From CALCKU01 sp964534845 (GTDB taxonomy: Bacteria; Pseudomonadota; Alphaproteobacteria; Caulobacterales; Maricaulaceae), in the NCBI GenBank assembly GCA_964534845.1, contig CAZHPV010000005.1:16962-80961 (forward strand): DNA of 64,000 bases. Reading direction: 5' to 3'. How positions within the stretch are numbered: position 1 is the stretch's first letter; each line of letters starts with the position of its first letter. The position numbers and the translations under genes were made by a program. Below are positions 53,652-63,266 of this stretch, in pieces. The notes beneath the pieces were generated by a model. That model had not been told where the DNA came from, did not search any database, and worked only from the letters and a program-made list of their open reading frames with translations.

Positions 53652-56537
53652 ATGAATAGATTTTCACTAAAGTCTGCGCTTGCTTTATCAGCCTCCGCAG
53701 CATTATTGGCAGGCCTAACTGCCGCTCCGTCATTCGCTCAAAATAGCGGATTTAACCCAGAAGATGAAATTATCACAACAGGTACACGCCGTAAGGCGCG
53801 CTCAGCGGCTGATGCCCCTGCTCCTGTAGACGTTATTTCTGGTGCCGAGTTTACAAATCAGGCGTCAAATGATCTCTCAGACCTCCTACGTGTCTCTGTA
53901 CCATCTTATAATGTTAACACGCAGCCCATTTCAGATGCGGGTACGCTTGTGCGTCCGGCTAACCTTCGCGGTCTATCACCAGATAACACGCTTGTTCTCT
54001 TAAATGGTAAGCGTCGTCACCGCGCCGCTGTTATCTCATTCCTAGGCGGCGGTATTGCTGACGGGGCGCAAGGACCAGACGTGTCAGTCTTCCCTGCACT
54101 GGCTCTAAAGCAAGTTGAAGTTCTGCGTGACGGTGCCTCTTCACAATATGGTGCGGACGCGATTGCCGGTGTTTTGAACTTCCAGCTTAAAGACAGCGCT
54201 GAAGGCGGTGCATTAACGGTTAAATATGGCTCGACCTATGAAGGTGACGGCGATAATATCCAGATTGCCGCCAATATCGGTCTTCCACTCGGTGACAAAG
54301 GTTTCGTTAATATCACAGGTGAGTGGCAGGAAACTGACGACACAATCCGCTCTGTTCAGCGTGATGACGCCTTGGCGCTTATCGCCGCTGGTAACACAGC
54401 CGTACAAGACATCAACGTGAACACTGTGACAACAGATGTTGTACAGATTTGGGGACAGCCTGAAGTCGAAGATGATTTCAAAATCTTCATTAATTCAGCC
54501 CTTGAAGTCAGCGACAATGCTGAAGTCTATGCTTTTGGTAACTATGCCGAGCGTTCAGCAGAAGGCGGCTTCTTCTTCCGTGATCCAATCCAACGCGGCG
54601 GGATTTTCGGCGGTAATGTTGGTTTTGGCGATCCGCTTAACCCAACTCTTATCGACGGTGTCGGCACAGTTGGTGCTTTAAATGACATTCTTGACGATCC
54701 AACGAGTGCCGATGCTATTGCCATCAACGCTCAATTGGCCGGAGCTGGCTTAACAGCTGCTGATGTTTTTGACACCAATCTTGTTGGTAACTTAACAGCC
54801 GGTGATGCTGGCGGCTTTAATGCAGCGGCCTGTCCATTGGGCATCCCGCTCACAGAAGGCGGCGGCATCTTACCTGACGCGGCGGCTTTGGCTGCTGTGG
54901 AAGCCAATCCGAGCTGTTTTACATTCCTAACGCAATTCCCGGGTGGTTTCACACCGCGATTTGGTGGTGATCTTGAAGATTACCAAATTGTTGGTGGTGT
55001 ACGCGGTACAATCGATGTTGGTACAGGACTGAATTATGATGTGTCCGGTGCTGTTGGTCATAACGCAGCGGATTTTGTGATTTCTAACACAATTAACGCC
55101 TCACTTGGACCAGATACGCCGCTTTCCTTTAATCCGGGTGGTTATGAGCAAGATGAATTCCGCGTCGGTATTGATCTGACTTATGATATCGCGATTGATG
55201 GTTGGGCCAGTGATCTGACCTTCGCTACAGGTGCTGAATGGCGTCGCGAGGAGTTCACGGTTAATGGCGGTGATGCAGCCTCGACCAATAGTGCGGCAAC
55301 GGACTCAGCTGTAACATCTTCATTGCTCGCGCAAGGCTTCGGACCTGGTTCTAACGGCTTTGGCGGATTTAGCCCAACAGCGGTTGGTGACTTTGACCAG
55401 TCAAATGTAGCTATTTACGGTGAACTTGAAGGTGATGTGACCGATCAGATCACGTTGCAAGGCGCTGTGCGTTGGGAAGACTTTAACACATTTGGGTCTA
55501 CATTTAACTGGAAAATCGGTGGCCTCTATAAAGTCAATGATGCCTTCCGTTTGCGCGGTACCTATTCAACCGGCTTCCATGCCCCAACACCGGGTCAAGC
55601 TAATGTGATTAACGTCTCAACAGCCTTCGGTCCTAACGGTCTAGAAGACCAGGGCATCCTGCCTGTGACCAGTGCACCCGCACAGCTCGTTTCACCAGGC
55701 GCCTCACTCGGGCCTGAAGAAGCGCGCAATATCTCAGTTGGTTTTGGTCTGGATACAGACTTCGGTAACCTGACTGTAGATTACTTCAATATCGAGGTGG
55801 AAGGCCGGATCGCGACAACAAGTGGCGTCAGCTTTACGGATGCTCTTGAAGATATCGCCGTTGAAAACGGCGTAACACTTCCGGGCACTATAAACACAGC
55901 CACTCTGTTAACAGCCTTAGGCGGTGCTGGCGTTATTAATCCGGCTGATTTTGCAGGTTTTGAAGGAACGGCCAGTTTCCAAACTTTCGCCAATGCCTTT
56001 GATACACGCACGCAAGGTATCGATGTGGTCTATAATTACCCATTCGACTTTGCTGGCGGTGATTCACGCCTAACAGTTGTTGGGAACTGGACAGATACAT
56101 CTGTTCAAGACGTGTTGCTATCTGACGGTACTTTTGCTTCTGTTGGTGATAGCGCCGTTGTACCGGGTAGTGTGCTTAGCGAAGGTCGTATCCTGAGCTT
56201 GGAAGGTCAAATTCCTGAATTTAAAGGGAATGCGACTTGGAGCCATAGCCAAGGTATCTTTAGTGGTTACATCCGCGGTAATTACTGGGGTAGCTTCTTC
56301 GAGGACCATCTCGACGCTGGACTATTCATCGACTCGGGTTCGAAATTTACTTTCGACGCCGAAGTGACAGCCAATGTGTTTGAAGGCTTAGACCTCAGCG
56401 TTGGCGCCCAGAACCTCTTTGATGAGTTCCCGGATGATAACCCATTTGCCGGTATTGTCGGGGCCGCGTTCCCGTCCACTTCACCCTTTGGGTTCAATGG
56501 TGGTCAATGGTACGTCAAAGCGGCTTACACATTCTAA
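53652..56537 (+). CDS. TonB-dependent receptor
   Basis: The start MNRFSLKSA at 53652 is chosen for the AAGGG upstream; a longer frame from 53613 lacks one. The 961-residue protein has a signal peptide (about 31 residues, ending S-F-A), a plug domain (A-P-V-D-V-I-S-G, N-T-L-V-L-L-N-G-K-R-R-H and V-L-R-D-G-A-S-S-Q-Y-G-A-D-A) and a C-terminal beta-barrel ending in Y-T-F. Codons are strongly biased to GCT, GGT, GTT and similar, unlike flanking genes, suggesting very high expression. The ligand is unknown; no substrate-specific neighbour is present. Confidence 0.95.
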   Translation: MNRFSLKSALALSASAALLAGLTAAPSFAQNSGFNPEDEIITTGTRRKARSAADAPAPVDVISGAEFTNQASNDLSDLLRVSVPSYNVNTQPISDAGTLVRPANLRGLSPDNTLVLLNGKRRHRAAVISFLGGGIADGAQGPDVSVFPALALKQVEVLRDGASSQYGADAIAGVLNFQLKDSAEGGALTVKYGSTYEGDGDNIQIAANIGLPLGDKGFVNITGEWQETDDTIRSVQRDDALALIAAGNTAVQDINVNTVTTDVVQIWGQPEVEDDFKIFINSALEVSDNAEVYAFGNYAERSAEGGFFFRDPIQRGGIFGGNVGFGDPLNPTLIDGVGTVGALNDILDDPTSADAIAINAQLAGAGLTAADVFDTNLVGNLTAGDAGGFNAAACPLGIPLTEGGGILPDAAALAAVEANPSCFTFLTQFPGGFTPRFGGDLEDYQIVGGVRGTIDVGTGLNYDVSGAVGHNAADFVISNTINASLGPDTPLSFNPGGYEQDEFRVGIDLTYDIAIDGWASDLTFATGAEWRREEFTVNGGDAASTNSAATDSAVTSSLLAQGFGPGSNGFGGFSPTAVGDFDQSNVAIYGELEGDVTDQITLQGAVRWEDFNTFGSTFNWKIGGLYKVNDAFRLRGTYSTGFHAPTPGQANVINVSTAFGPNGLEDQGILPVTSAPAQLVSPGASLGPEEARNISVGFGLDTDFGNLTVDYFNIEVEGRIATTSGVSFTDALEDIAVENGVTLPGTINTATLLTALGGAGVINPADFAGFEGTASFQTFANAFDTRTQGIDVVYNYPFDFAGGDSRLTVVGNWTDTSVQDVLLSDGTFASVGDSAVVPGSVLSEGRILSLEGQIPEFKGNATWSHSQGIFSGYIRGNYWGSFFEDHLDAGLFIDSGSKFTFDAEVTANVFEGLDLSVGAQNLFDEFPDDNPFAGIVGAAFPSTSPFGFNGGQWYVKAAYTF

Positions 56538-56563
56538 GCCTCTCCTGATATACAAGATTTTAG

Positions 56564-56590
56564 ACCCCGCCTTTAGGCGGGGTTTTTTTT
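56564..56590 (+). terminator. Intrinsic terminator after the TonB-dependent receptor
   Basis: CCCCGCC and GGCGGGG pair around TTTA, extended by an A-T pair, followed by eight T, 27 bases past the stop. Confidence 0.93.
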
Positions 56591-56643
56591 ATTACAAATT
56601 TTCCAGAGGTTTTAGGAGGCAAAAAAGAAAGCGCTCGTCTGCG

Positions 56644-57078
56644 TTACCACGCGCCAAGATTAACGAGCTTGGTTCGTAATTGTTCTGGCAGGTCTTCTGC
56701 CCCTTCAATAGCCGTAAGATCAGCTGGCGCGTCCTCAGGGCTAAGATAGCGCCATCCTTGGAAGGCCCGTCTGGGTGTCGGTATGACAGGCACAAGCTTT
56801 GGTGTCATTAATATGGAACACGCCTTACGGCCATCGCGCGTCTGGGTAGGTTCGAGCGCAACAATATCATTGCGGCAAAGCATAACCCCTTTAATCACCC
56901 AGTAAATCGAACCGCCGTCTAATATCTCGGCGGCGCGTTTTGGCGTCATACGGGTTACATGTTCATGATGTGGGCTTAAGCCGCGCGCAGTTCGGCGTTC
57001 AACGACATGATCCTGCCAGTCCTGCAAAGTCTGGATAGACTGGGACCCGACTGATAGCTTTTGTAAATGCACCGTCAT
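56644..57078 (-). CDS. DUF1489 family protein
   Basis: The 144-residue protein begins M-T-V-H-L-Q-K-L-S-V-G and has the DUF1489 core H-V-T-R-M-T-P-K-R-A-A-E-I-L-D-G-G-S-I-Y-W-V-I-K-G and P-R-R-A-F-Q-G-W-R-Y-L. It is a conserved alphaproteobacterial family without a known role. An ATG two codons upstream is also possible. Confidence 0.92.
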   Translation of the reverse strand: MTVHLQKLSVGSQSIQTLQDWQDHVVERRTARGLSPHHEHVTRMTPKRAAEILDGGSIYWVIKGVMLCRNDIVALEPTQTRDGRKACSILMTPKLVPVIPTPRRAFQGWRYLSPEDAPADLTAIEGAEDLPEQLRTKLVNLGAW

Positions 57079-57143
57079 AGCCAATGCTATAGCGGGCTTT
57101 TTGGTATAAGGGGAGAGGCGGAGCCTAAAAAGCCGTTCTTAAC

Positions 57144-58109
57144 TCAGAAATTACGCTCATAAGGCGGCGTATCCACAATAAAGTTCGGAACATTCGGATC
57201 CAATTTGAAGCTAACAATATCCGCTTCCTCAGGCTTTGATGCCAGCCCAGTTGTTTTGATTGCCTGACCAAAAACAAATTTCAGATAACGCGATAGGGTA
57301 TGCTCATTGCGCCAGCTTGTTTGTATGCCCCATTTCTTGCGCAAGGTCGCATTAGCCAACATGCCGCTATTTTTAAGCTTACTGGCCCATGTTCCGTACT
57401 CCGTTGTCACCGATACACAAAAGGCGGAATTATCAACACGGTGCGGCGAATTTAACGGCCACAATATAGCTTCATCTTCATCAAGATCAAAAACCTTGGC
57501 ATGTTTATCAAAGGATTCATTATAGGGAAGATCATCATCCATAATGTTTAGAACAATCTCTTCATAATTCTTATCACTTATGAACTCTTCAGTTTGTGGA
57601 TAAATATAGATCCGCTTTGCCCCGCGGACATGCCAAAGGATCGTCTCGGTTTTATCAAAATGATAGGGCGTTTGCGAAATCGGCGACGATATAAGAATAC
57701 CACCCCGAGGATCTGTTATCTTTTGCCCGACCTTACGGCTTAGAGAGCCATACATTTTATCAAGTACAGCTTTATATTCCGGGTGGACATTCATCCCTTG
57801 ACGCACATTAATCCAGATACGGCCGGCTTTGGCTGCGGCTAGGAGTGTTTCGGCTGAGCTATCACGAAAATCGCCCGTCCGGAAACGATTTGGATAGTCC
57901 GGGTGAGTATCATCACCCATGGAACAAACATCTAACAAATGCGCCGGATGTTTTCCTAAAAGCTCTATCAAAGCTTCATCGGTAAACAGACCTGTTTTTG
58001 AAATATTATGCTTAAATGAAAAAATTTCTTTTTGAAATTTTTCCGTATATGCGTCGGTCCAATCCCGAATAATATCCATTTCAATGTCTTTAATAGTCAT
58101 AAAGGACAC
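57144..58109 (-). CDS. Cupin-like/JmjC-type putative dioxygenase
   Basis: The 321-residue protein has H150-x-D152 (P-Y-H-F-D-K-T-E), H160, and a distal H223 (L-N-S-P-H-R-V-D-N), the facial triad of Fe(II)/2-oxoglutarate cupin/JmjC enzymes. G-A-K-R-I-Y-I-Y-P-Q resembles that fold's core strand. I do not recognise a specific family beyond cupin-like hypothetical. It has no signal peptide. It lies between spmX and the DUF1489 gene on the same strand. Confidence 0.75.
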   Translation of the reverse strand: MSFMTIKDIEMDIIRDWTDAYTEKFQKEIFSFKHNISKTGLFTDEALIELLGKHPAHLLDVCSMGDDTHPDYPNRFRTGDFRDSSAETLLAAAKAGRIWINVRQGMNVHPEYKAVLDKMYGSLSRKVGQKITDPRGGILISSPISQTPYHFDKTETILWHVRGAKRIYIYPQTEEFISDKNYEEIVLNIMDDDLPYNESFDKHAKVFDLDEDEAILWPLNSPHRVDNSAFCVSVTTEYGTWASKLKNSGMLANATLRKKWGIQTSWRNEHTLSRYLKFVFGQAIKTTGLASKPEEADIVSFKLDPNVPNFIVDTPPYERNF

Positions 58110-58159
58110 CCTTATACATTTATAGTCATCCTATAAACTAAGGGAAAATGGTTTTTCTT

Positions 58160-59593
58160 TTACTCATTAAGAAGGTTAATTTTTTGCTTCCGTCCCCGAA
58201 TGATTTCCCGGATTAAGTAAAAAAGCGCCCCCCAAAACACCATAAAACCAATCATAAAGCCAGAATAGGCCAGAAAGGGTCCGTTCTCGCCCAGAGCCTG
58301 CGTTGTACCGCGCAATATTAGTCCTATAAATCCACCCATAAATGTCAGACCCAAGACAACCATAATGAAGAATGGCCCTTCATTTGACGGGGTTTTGTCA
58401 GGCACTGCTTCCTCTGACGCATGTTCTATATATTTTTGGGCGCTATCCGTTGCTCTGCGGTCCGGTTTAGGCGCATCAGGCGCGGCCTCAGCATCTTTCG
58501 GCGCTATTGTCTGGTCTTGGCTTTCTTGCTCGGTTTTGGAGTTTGGAAATTCGTATACATTTTCATTCTCCACTGCAGGCTTATCGTCATCCCCTAACAG
58601 ATCTACAATTTCAGCATCTATTTCACGCTCTTGCACCGGATCAACGGACAAGGGTTCCGCGTCTATTGAATTCAAATCTGATTGCCCGCCAGGGTCATCA
58701 ATTAAGGCGTCCAGCCGCGCACTGACCTCCGACGCGGCCTCAGCTATAGGGGAAACCACTTCCACCTGCCCAGCGGTTTCAAGGTCAGCCACAACAGTCT
58801 CTATAGAGCCCTCACTTATGGCAGCCTCTTCTTTTTCAGCCATTTTAATCTCATCGTCCCTTTGTCCCAATAGACCAATATCTTCGATTTCAATATCAAG
58901 GAGGTCCAAAACGGCACTTTCTGTTCCGTCGGCTTCAATGACCTCACTTGAAGAGAGGTTGGAAGCAATTTTGTCCTCAAGGCGGCGAGACGGGCGTAAA
59001 CGGCTGGTATAAGGCGCTTCAGTGATACCGGCCCGGTCTTCGGCGGTGAACACAGGTAGATCATCTGCTGTCGTGAGCACTTCCATCTGCGCGTCCCGCT
59101 TTGGTGGTAGATCAACACGTGAAGCAGACACGACCTTTCCCTGCGGACGTAAAAATAGGTTTTTTTCGGCGGCGCGACGGCGCACCAAAGCATCAACAAT
59201 AAAGACCTTTCCATCAATCTCGCTTTTACGCCAGATATCGAAACCACTCGCCGCATCCAGAACCCGCCCATTATTAATGGCTCTTAAAATATCAGACTGC
59301 AGAAACGCTTTCGGACCTATATTGAAAGCCAGAGAACATAAGGCGTCAAACTGTCCCTGCGTTAGGGGCGCATAGACATTTTCATTCACCATATCTTCAA
59401 AAGGGGCCAGATCATCTTTTAATAAGGATAAGGCTTCTTTCTTGGTCAGACTCATGGTTTCATCATCTCTGATCCGGTGACCATAGCCAACGACGCGCTG
59501 GCCGGACACTAAAGTACGATCAACAGGTCTGAACCCTTCATAGGTTTTGATAAGTTTCAGCCCTATATCAGATATGGTAAATTGCTGGCCCAT
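58160..59593 (-). CDS. spmX: SpmX-like polarity factor: degenerate GH24 muramidase domain, acidic linker, two C-terminal membrane helices
   Basis: The 477-residue protein has an N-terminal phage-type lysozyme domain (about 1-150). E19 in Y-E-G-F-R and G36-Y-G-H39 are kept, but ungapped alignment to GH24 puts Leu28 and Val34 where the catalytic Asp and Thr normally lie. Residues about 200-400 are acidic and low-complexity. Two membrane helices follow (about 408-428 and 440-461) with a basic C-terminus. This is the architecture of Caulobacter SpmX, which localises the DivJ kinase at the stalked pole. No signal peptide is present, as in SpmX. The function here is inferred from architecture. Confidence 0.85.
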   Translation of the reverse strand: MGQQFTISDIGLKLIKTYEGFRPVDRTLVSGQRVVGYGHRIRDDETMSLTKKEALSLLKDDLAPFEDMVNENVYAPLTQGQFDALCSLAFNIGPKAFLQSDILRAINNGRVLDAASGFDIWRKSEIDGKVFIVDALVRRRAAEKNLFLRPQGKVVSASRVDLPPKRDAQMEVLTTADDLPVFTAEDRAGITEAPYTSRLRPSRRLEDKIASNLSSSEVIEADGTESAVLDLLDIEIEDIGLLGQRDDEIKMAEKEEAAISEGSIETVVADLETAGQVEVVSPIAEAASEVSARLDALIDDPGGQSDLNSIDAEPLSVDPVQEREIDAEIVDLLGDDDKPAVENENVYEFPNSKTEQESQDQTIAPKDAEAAPDAPKPDRRATDSAQKYIEHASEEAVPDKTPSNEGPFFIMVVLGLTFMGGFIGLILRGTTQALGENGPFLAYSGFMIGFMVFWGALFYLIREIIRGRKQKINLLNE

Positions 59594-59729
59594 AACGTTT
59601 CATTCCGTGACACCTGGTTTAAGTGTCAGATGTGATGCAAAAAATGCGCCGATTGCGGGATAAATGAGAAAATCGCTCACCTATACCGCGAGAGGGCTGT
59701 GTTTAATTTATGGAATTTTGCTGCCTGTC

Positions 59730-61187
59730 TTATAGCAGCCAAATGACGGCAAGGCCCAAAAAGGCAAAAAACCCAACAATATCCGTTACAGTTGTCACAA
59801 AAACCGATGAGGCCACAGCCGGGTCTGCACCAACTCGCTTTAGCCCCAAAGGTATGAGAATGCCGGCAATACCTGCACAGATATGGTTTATGATCATGGC
59901 GAAAAAAACCACAGCAGAAAGGTTTACATCCTGAAACCATAACCAGGAAATCGCAAACATGACGGAGGCAAAAATCAGACCAATCATAATGGCCGCAAAA
60001 CTTTCGCGTCTTATCACCCGCCAAGCCGTTTGTGAGGTCAGTTCGCGCTCTGCCAAAGCCCGTACGGCCACAGTAAGCGCCTGCGTTCCGGCATTGCCAC
60101 CCATTGACGCCACAATAGGCATGAGCACAGCCAAGGCCACAATCTCGGCAATAGCATAATCGAATTGCGCAATCACGATTGACGCTAATACAGCGGTCAG
60201 CAAATTTATTAAAAGCCAAGGTCCGCGCGATTTGAGGGTCGTAAAGGCCGTATCCGTTAAACCCGCCTCGCTTACTCCTGCCAAGGCCAATATATCTTCC
60301 TTGTTTTCATCCTGAATAATTTCAATCACATCATCCACAGTCATCATCCCGACGATGCGCCCCGAATTATCGGTTACGGGCGCTGAAATCAGATTATATT
60401 TCTCAAACAGAAAGGCGGCCTCTTCCTGATCCTTGTCCTGAGAGATAGCGATCAGGGAACGCTCCATAATCGATTCAAGACTTTGCGTGCGTTGGGCGCG
60501 CATAAGATGTGAGACCGGAACGTATCCAATAGGATGAAAGCCTGTATCAACAACGTAAATATTAAAAAACAAATCCGGCAAGTCCTCGCCTGTTGCCCGC
60601 ATATGATCAATCGCATGGCCGACCGTCCAAAAAGACGGAGCGGCGACAAATTCACGTTGCATCAGACGGCCAATCGTTTCCTCATCAAAACTAAGGCTCG
60701 CCTCGAGAACGGCACGCTCCGGTTCGGCCAAGGCCCCCAGCACAGTTTCACGCTGGTCAGGCTCCATTTCCTCGACAATCTGGGTGGCATCGTCACTATC
60801 GAGTAGGGTGATAGCATCGGCAATTTGCGCGTCTGGCAATAAGGGCAGAATATCTTCTACAATTTCGTCTTCCAGTTCAGCCAAGACATCAGCGGTAATC
60901 AACCCGCCCGCGCTTTTGATTATCTTCTCACGTTGGGGCGGGGTGAGTTGTTCGAACTGATCTGAAAAATCGGCAGGATGCACGTTTTTCAACTGTGCAT
61001 ATAAGACGCTATCATCGCCCATATCCAAAGCCAGCAATATAAGATTTATATCCGTACTCATAACCCCGATAGACGATACGGCCGAAGTTAACAGGGTGGT
61101 ATTTGGCGCCTTCGCTGCGTGCGTCTCCTCATCTGATGAGTCTTTCCCAAAGGCGGTATCACGATCTGGATCAGACAAGATTTTCAC
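59730..61187 (-). CDS. mgtE: Magnesium transporter MgtE
   Basis: The 485-residue protein has the MgtE N domain (A-D-F-S-D-Q-F-E-Q-L and L-L-P-D-A-Q-I-A-D-A), a CBS pair (V-D-D-V-I-E-I-I) and five C-terminal membrane helices with P-I-V-A-S-M-G-G-N-A-G-T-Q-A-L-T, the pore signature. The cytoplasmic part senses Mg2+ and gates the channel. It lies 38 bases downstream of the PepSY-like gene. Confidence 0.96.
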   Translation of the reverse strand: MKILSDPDRDTAFGKDSSDEETHAAKAPNTTLLTSAVSSIGVMSTDINLILLALDMGDDSVLYAQLKNVHPADFSDQFEQLTPPQREKIIKSAGGLITADVLAELEDEIVEDILPLLPDAQIADAITLLDSDDATQIVEEMEPDQRETVLGALAEPERAVLEASLSFDEETIGRLMQREFVAAPSFWTVGHAIDHMRATGEDLPDLFFNIYVVDTGFHPIGYVPVSHLMRAQRTQSLESIMERSLIAISQDKDQEEAAFLFEKYNLISAPVTDNSGRIVGMMTVDDVIEIIQDENKEDILALAGVSEAGLTDTAFTTLKSRGPWLLINLLTAVLASIVIAQFDYAIAEIVALAVLMPIVASMGGNAGTQALTVAVRALAERELTSQTAWRVIRRESFAAIMIGLIFASVMFAISWLWFQDVNLSAVVFFAMIINHICAGIAGILIPLGLKRVGADPAVASSVFVTTVTDIVGFFAFLGLAVIWLL

Positions 61188-61225
61188 CTTTCATATCAAC
61201 GCGGATAAAGCGTAAGTGCTGGAAA

Positions 61226-61774
61226 TTAAAGCGCCAGTAAAAAGAAAGTCATTAGACCCAGAGCGCTGGCAATAAGGGTTTTACGCCTATAATTGGCCGC
61301 CAAGAGGCCAACCGAAAAGCCGCCCAATACTACACCTAATAAACCCAAAGCGACAAGCTTTTGATAGGTTTTAAACTTAAGCGGCCCGTGGCCCTTATGG
61401 AGTTCTATCATGGATTTTTGTAAATTGGGTATCTGACGCGTGGCGACTAACCCATCAGATCCGTTTTTGAACTCTATATAAGGCTGCGATGTCGGGCGTG
61501 TCTGGATGAGCGATCCACGGTTTTTGATATATTCAAACTCTTCGTCAATCGCTGCGCGCTCTAGCAATGCCCTTACCTCAGAATCCAAATTTGCGCTTTT
61601 AAAATCCAGTTGACTGTCGGCAGGTAAGGTCAATTGGGTTGATGTTACCGCCCCTTTCTGCCCTATCAGGTAAAGCCCGCCTGAAATCGCAACAAGGAGA
61701 AAAGCTGGGGCGAGGAAAGCCGCAAAACTTAAATGCAGAAAAACCAGGAGCTTACGTAATTTTATAGGATTCAT
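61226..61774 (-). CDS. PepSY-like membrane protein
   Basis: The 182-residue protein has one N-terminal membrane helix (A-P-A-F-L-L-V-A-I-S-G-G-L-Y-L-I), a periplasmic loop of about 100 residues and two C-terminal helices. I-E-L-H-K-G-H-G-P in the second half resembles PepSY-associated TM proteins. The function is not known. It precedes mgtE in the same direction. Confidence 0.65.
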   Translation of the reverse strand: MNPIKLRKLLVFLHLSFAAFLAPAFLLVAISGGLYLIGQKGAVTSTQLTLPADSQLDFKSANLDSEVRALLERAAIDEEFEYIKNRGSLIQTRPTSQPYIEFKNGSDGLVATRQIPNLQKSMIELHKGHGPLKFKTYQKLVALGLLGVVLGGFSVGLLAANYRRKTLIASALGLMTFFLLAL

Positions 61775-61938
61775 TATGGCCTCTTTTATTTTGTAATGGC
61801 TTTGACTTAAGGTGTTTACATATCAAGGGTCAAGTCTTAGCCCGCCAACAGAAAGCATTGCAAAATATTTGAGTGCCGTGACAAACTCAAATAATGTTAT
61901 AAGACACGTATCGGTCACACTTTCCGAAAAGGTAAATT

Positions 61939-62616
61939 ATGACAACGCAATATGTTCCGTTGAGCGGCTATGATTTAGACGTCCCGGCAGCCGAAATGCA
62001 ATTACGCGCCGACGCGCTTCTTGGCACATTATCAGCAAGGCGCACCATACGGGATTTTTCTGATAAACCCGTGCCGCGCGCCCTGATCGAAACCTGTCTT
62101 AAAACGGCAGCCAGCGCGCCGAGCGGGGCCAATCACCAACCTTGGTATTTTGTGGCGATTTCCAACCCCGATATAAAACGCCAAATCAGGTTGGCGGCTG
62201 AGGCAGAAGAAGCCGAGTTTTATGAAAACCGGGCCTCAGAGGAATGGCTTGACGCCCTCGCCCCGTTAGGCACTGACCCCCATAAACCCTTTCTGGAAAC
62301 CGCGCCTTGGTTGATTGCGGTTTTTACACAAAAACGCGGCGGGGAACGGGCCGGCCAAAACAAAAAAAACTATTACGTCACGGAATCTGTGGGTCTGGCG
62401 ACCGGTATGTTAATCACCGCCTTACATAATGCCGGGCTGGGCACGCTCACCCATACACCCGCGCCTATGGGGTTCTTACGCGAGATTTGTAACAGACCCA
62501 CATCCGAGAAACCCTTTGTGCTCATGGTGGTGGGCTATCCTGCTAAAGACGCCAAAGTCCCCGCCCATGCTCTCATTAAAAAAGAGCTTGGCCAGATCAG
62601 TACATTTCTGGATTAA
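61939..62616 (+). CDS. Nitroreductase family protein
   Basis: The 225-residue flavoprotein has R-R-T-I-R-D-F-S-D-K-P-V, S-A-P-S-G-A-N-H-Q-P-W-Y-F and G-L-G-T-L-T-H-T-P, matching the iodotyrosine-deiodinase-like branch of FMN nitroreductases. AAAGG lies before the ATG. The natural substrate is uncertain. A VOC gene follows 34 bases later. Confidence 0.9.
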   Translation: MTTQYVPLSGYDLDVPAAEMQLRADALLGTLSARRTIRDFSDKPVPRALIETCLKTAASAPSGANHQPWYFVAISNPDIKRQIRLAAEAEEAEFYENRASEEWLDALAPLGTDPHKPFLETAPWLIAVFTQKRGGERAGQNKKNYYVTESVGLATGMLITALHNAGLGTLTHTPAPMGFLREICNRPTSEKPFVLMVVGYPAKDAKVPAHALIKKELGQISTFLD

Positions 62617-62650
62617 ACTCACTCCACAACACGCTATAATGCGGGGATAT

Positions 62651-63037
62651 ATGCCACTTAAAGCCTTAGATCACGTCAATATCAGAACATACCGCCTCGC
62701 TGAAATGGTAGTGTGGTATTGCAACGTTCTAGGGTTGGAAAAAGGCCCGCGTCCAAATTTTCCGTTTGAGGGCGCTTGGCTCTATCTCGGGGACAATCCG
62801 GTCATACACCTTGTAGCGGTGCAAAGAGATGACCTTACCGGCTCTGAGGCAGACCTTAAGCTCGAGCACTTTGCCTTCTCCGCAACAGGCCTTGATGCCT
62901 ATGAGGACAAGCTAAAGCAGTCTGGCATAAAATATCAACGCGTAGATCTGCCAGATTTTGGTATCGTACAACTCAATATCTGGGACCCGGACGGAAACCA
63001 CATGCATATAGACTTTAAAATCTCCAAGGGAGGTTAG
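62651..63037 (+). CDS. VOC/glyoxalase family protein
   Basis: The start at 62651 has GGGG before it; a much longer frame runs into the nitroreductase gene. The 128-residue protein has the beta-alpha-beta-beta-beta metal fold: L-D-H-V-N-I-R-T, W-Y-C-N-V-L-G-L-E, E-H-F-A-F-S and W-D-P-D-G-N-H-M-H-I-D. The catalysed reaction is unknown. Confidence 0.88.
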   Translation: MPLKALDHVNIRTYRLAEMVVWYCNVLGLEKGPRPNFPFEGAWLYLGDNPVIHLVAVQRDDLTGSEADLKLEHFAFSATGLDAYEDKLKQSGIKYQRVDLPDFGIVQLNIWDPDGNHMHIDFKISKGG

Positions 63038-63140
63038 GGCTCTCACATTCTTTTAAAATATAATGATAAAAACGCCCAAAACACGTAAAACGACATTGAC
63101 CTTAAACCCGTGGGAAGTTACACAGCGCGAGCATTTTAAT

Positions 63141-63217
<77 letters not shown>

Positions 63218-63266
63218 TTTTCTAAGTTAAGGAAATAGGCGCGAAGCCCGTCATTAATAAGTCTAA

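Noticed and set aside
59735..59760. Hairpin GCTGC/GCAGC near the mgtE stop as a terminator
   Set aside because: The stem is only 5 bp, overlaps the coding end and lacks a T-run on the transcript strand.
59677..60219. 180-codon Cys-rich minus-strand frame overlapping mgtE
   Set aside because: It lies in another frame of the mgtE membrane domain and has implausible composition (many Cys and Gly).
63038..63140. Possible small RNA or attachment site next to the tRNA genes
   Set aside because: No repeat of the tRNA 3' end and no integrase are present.
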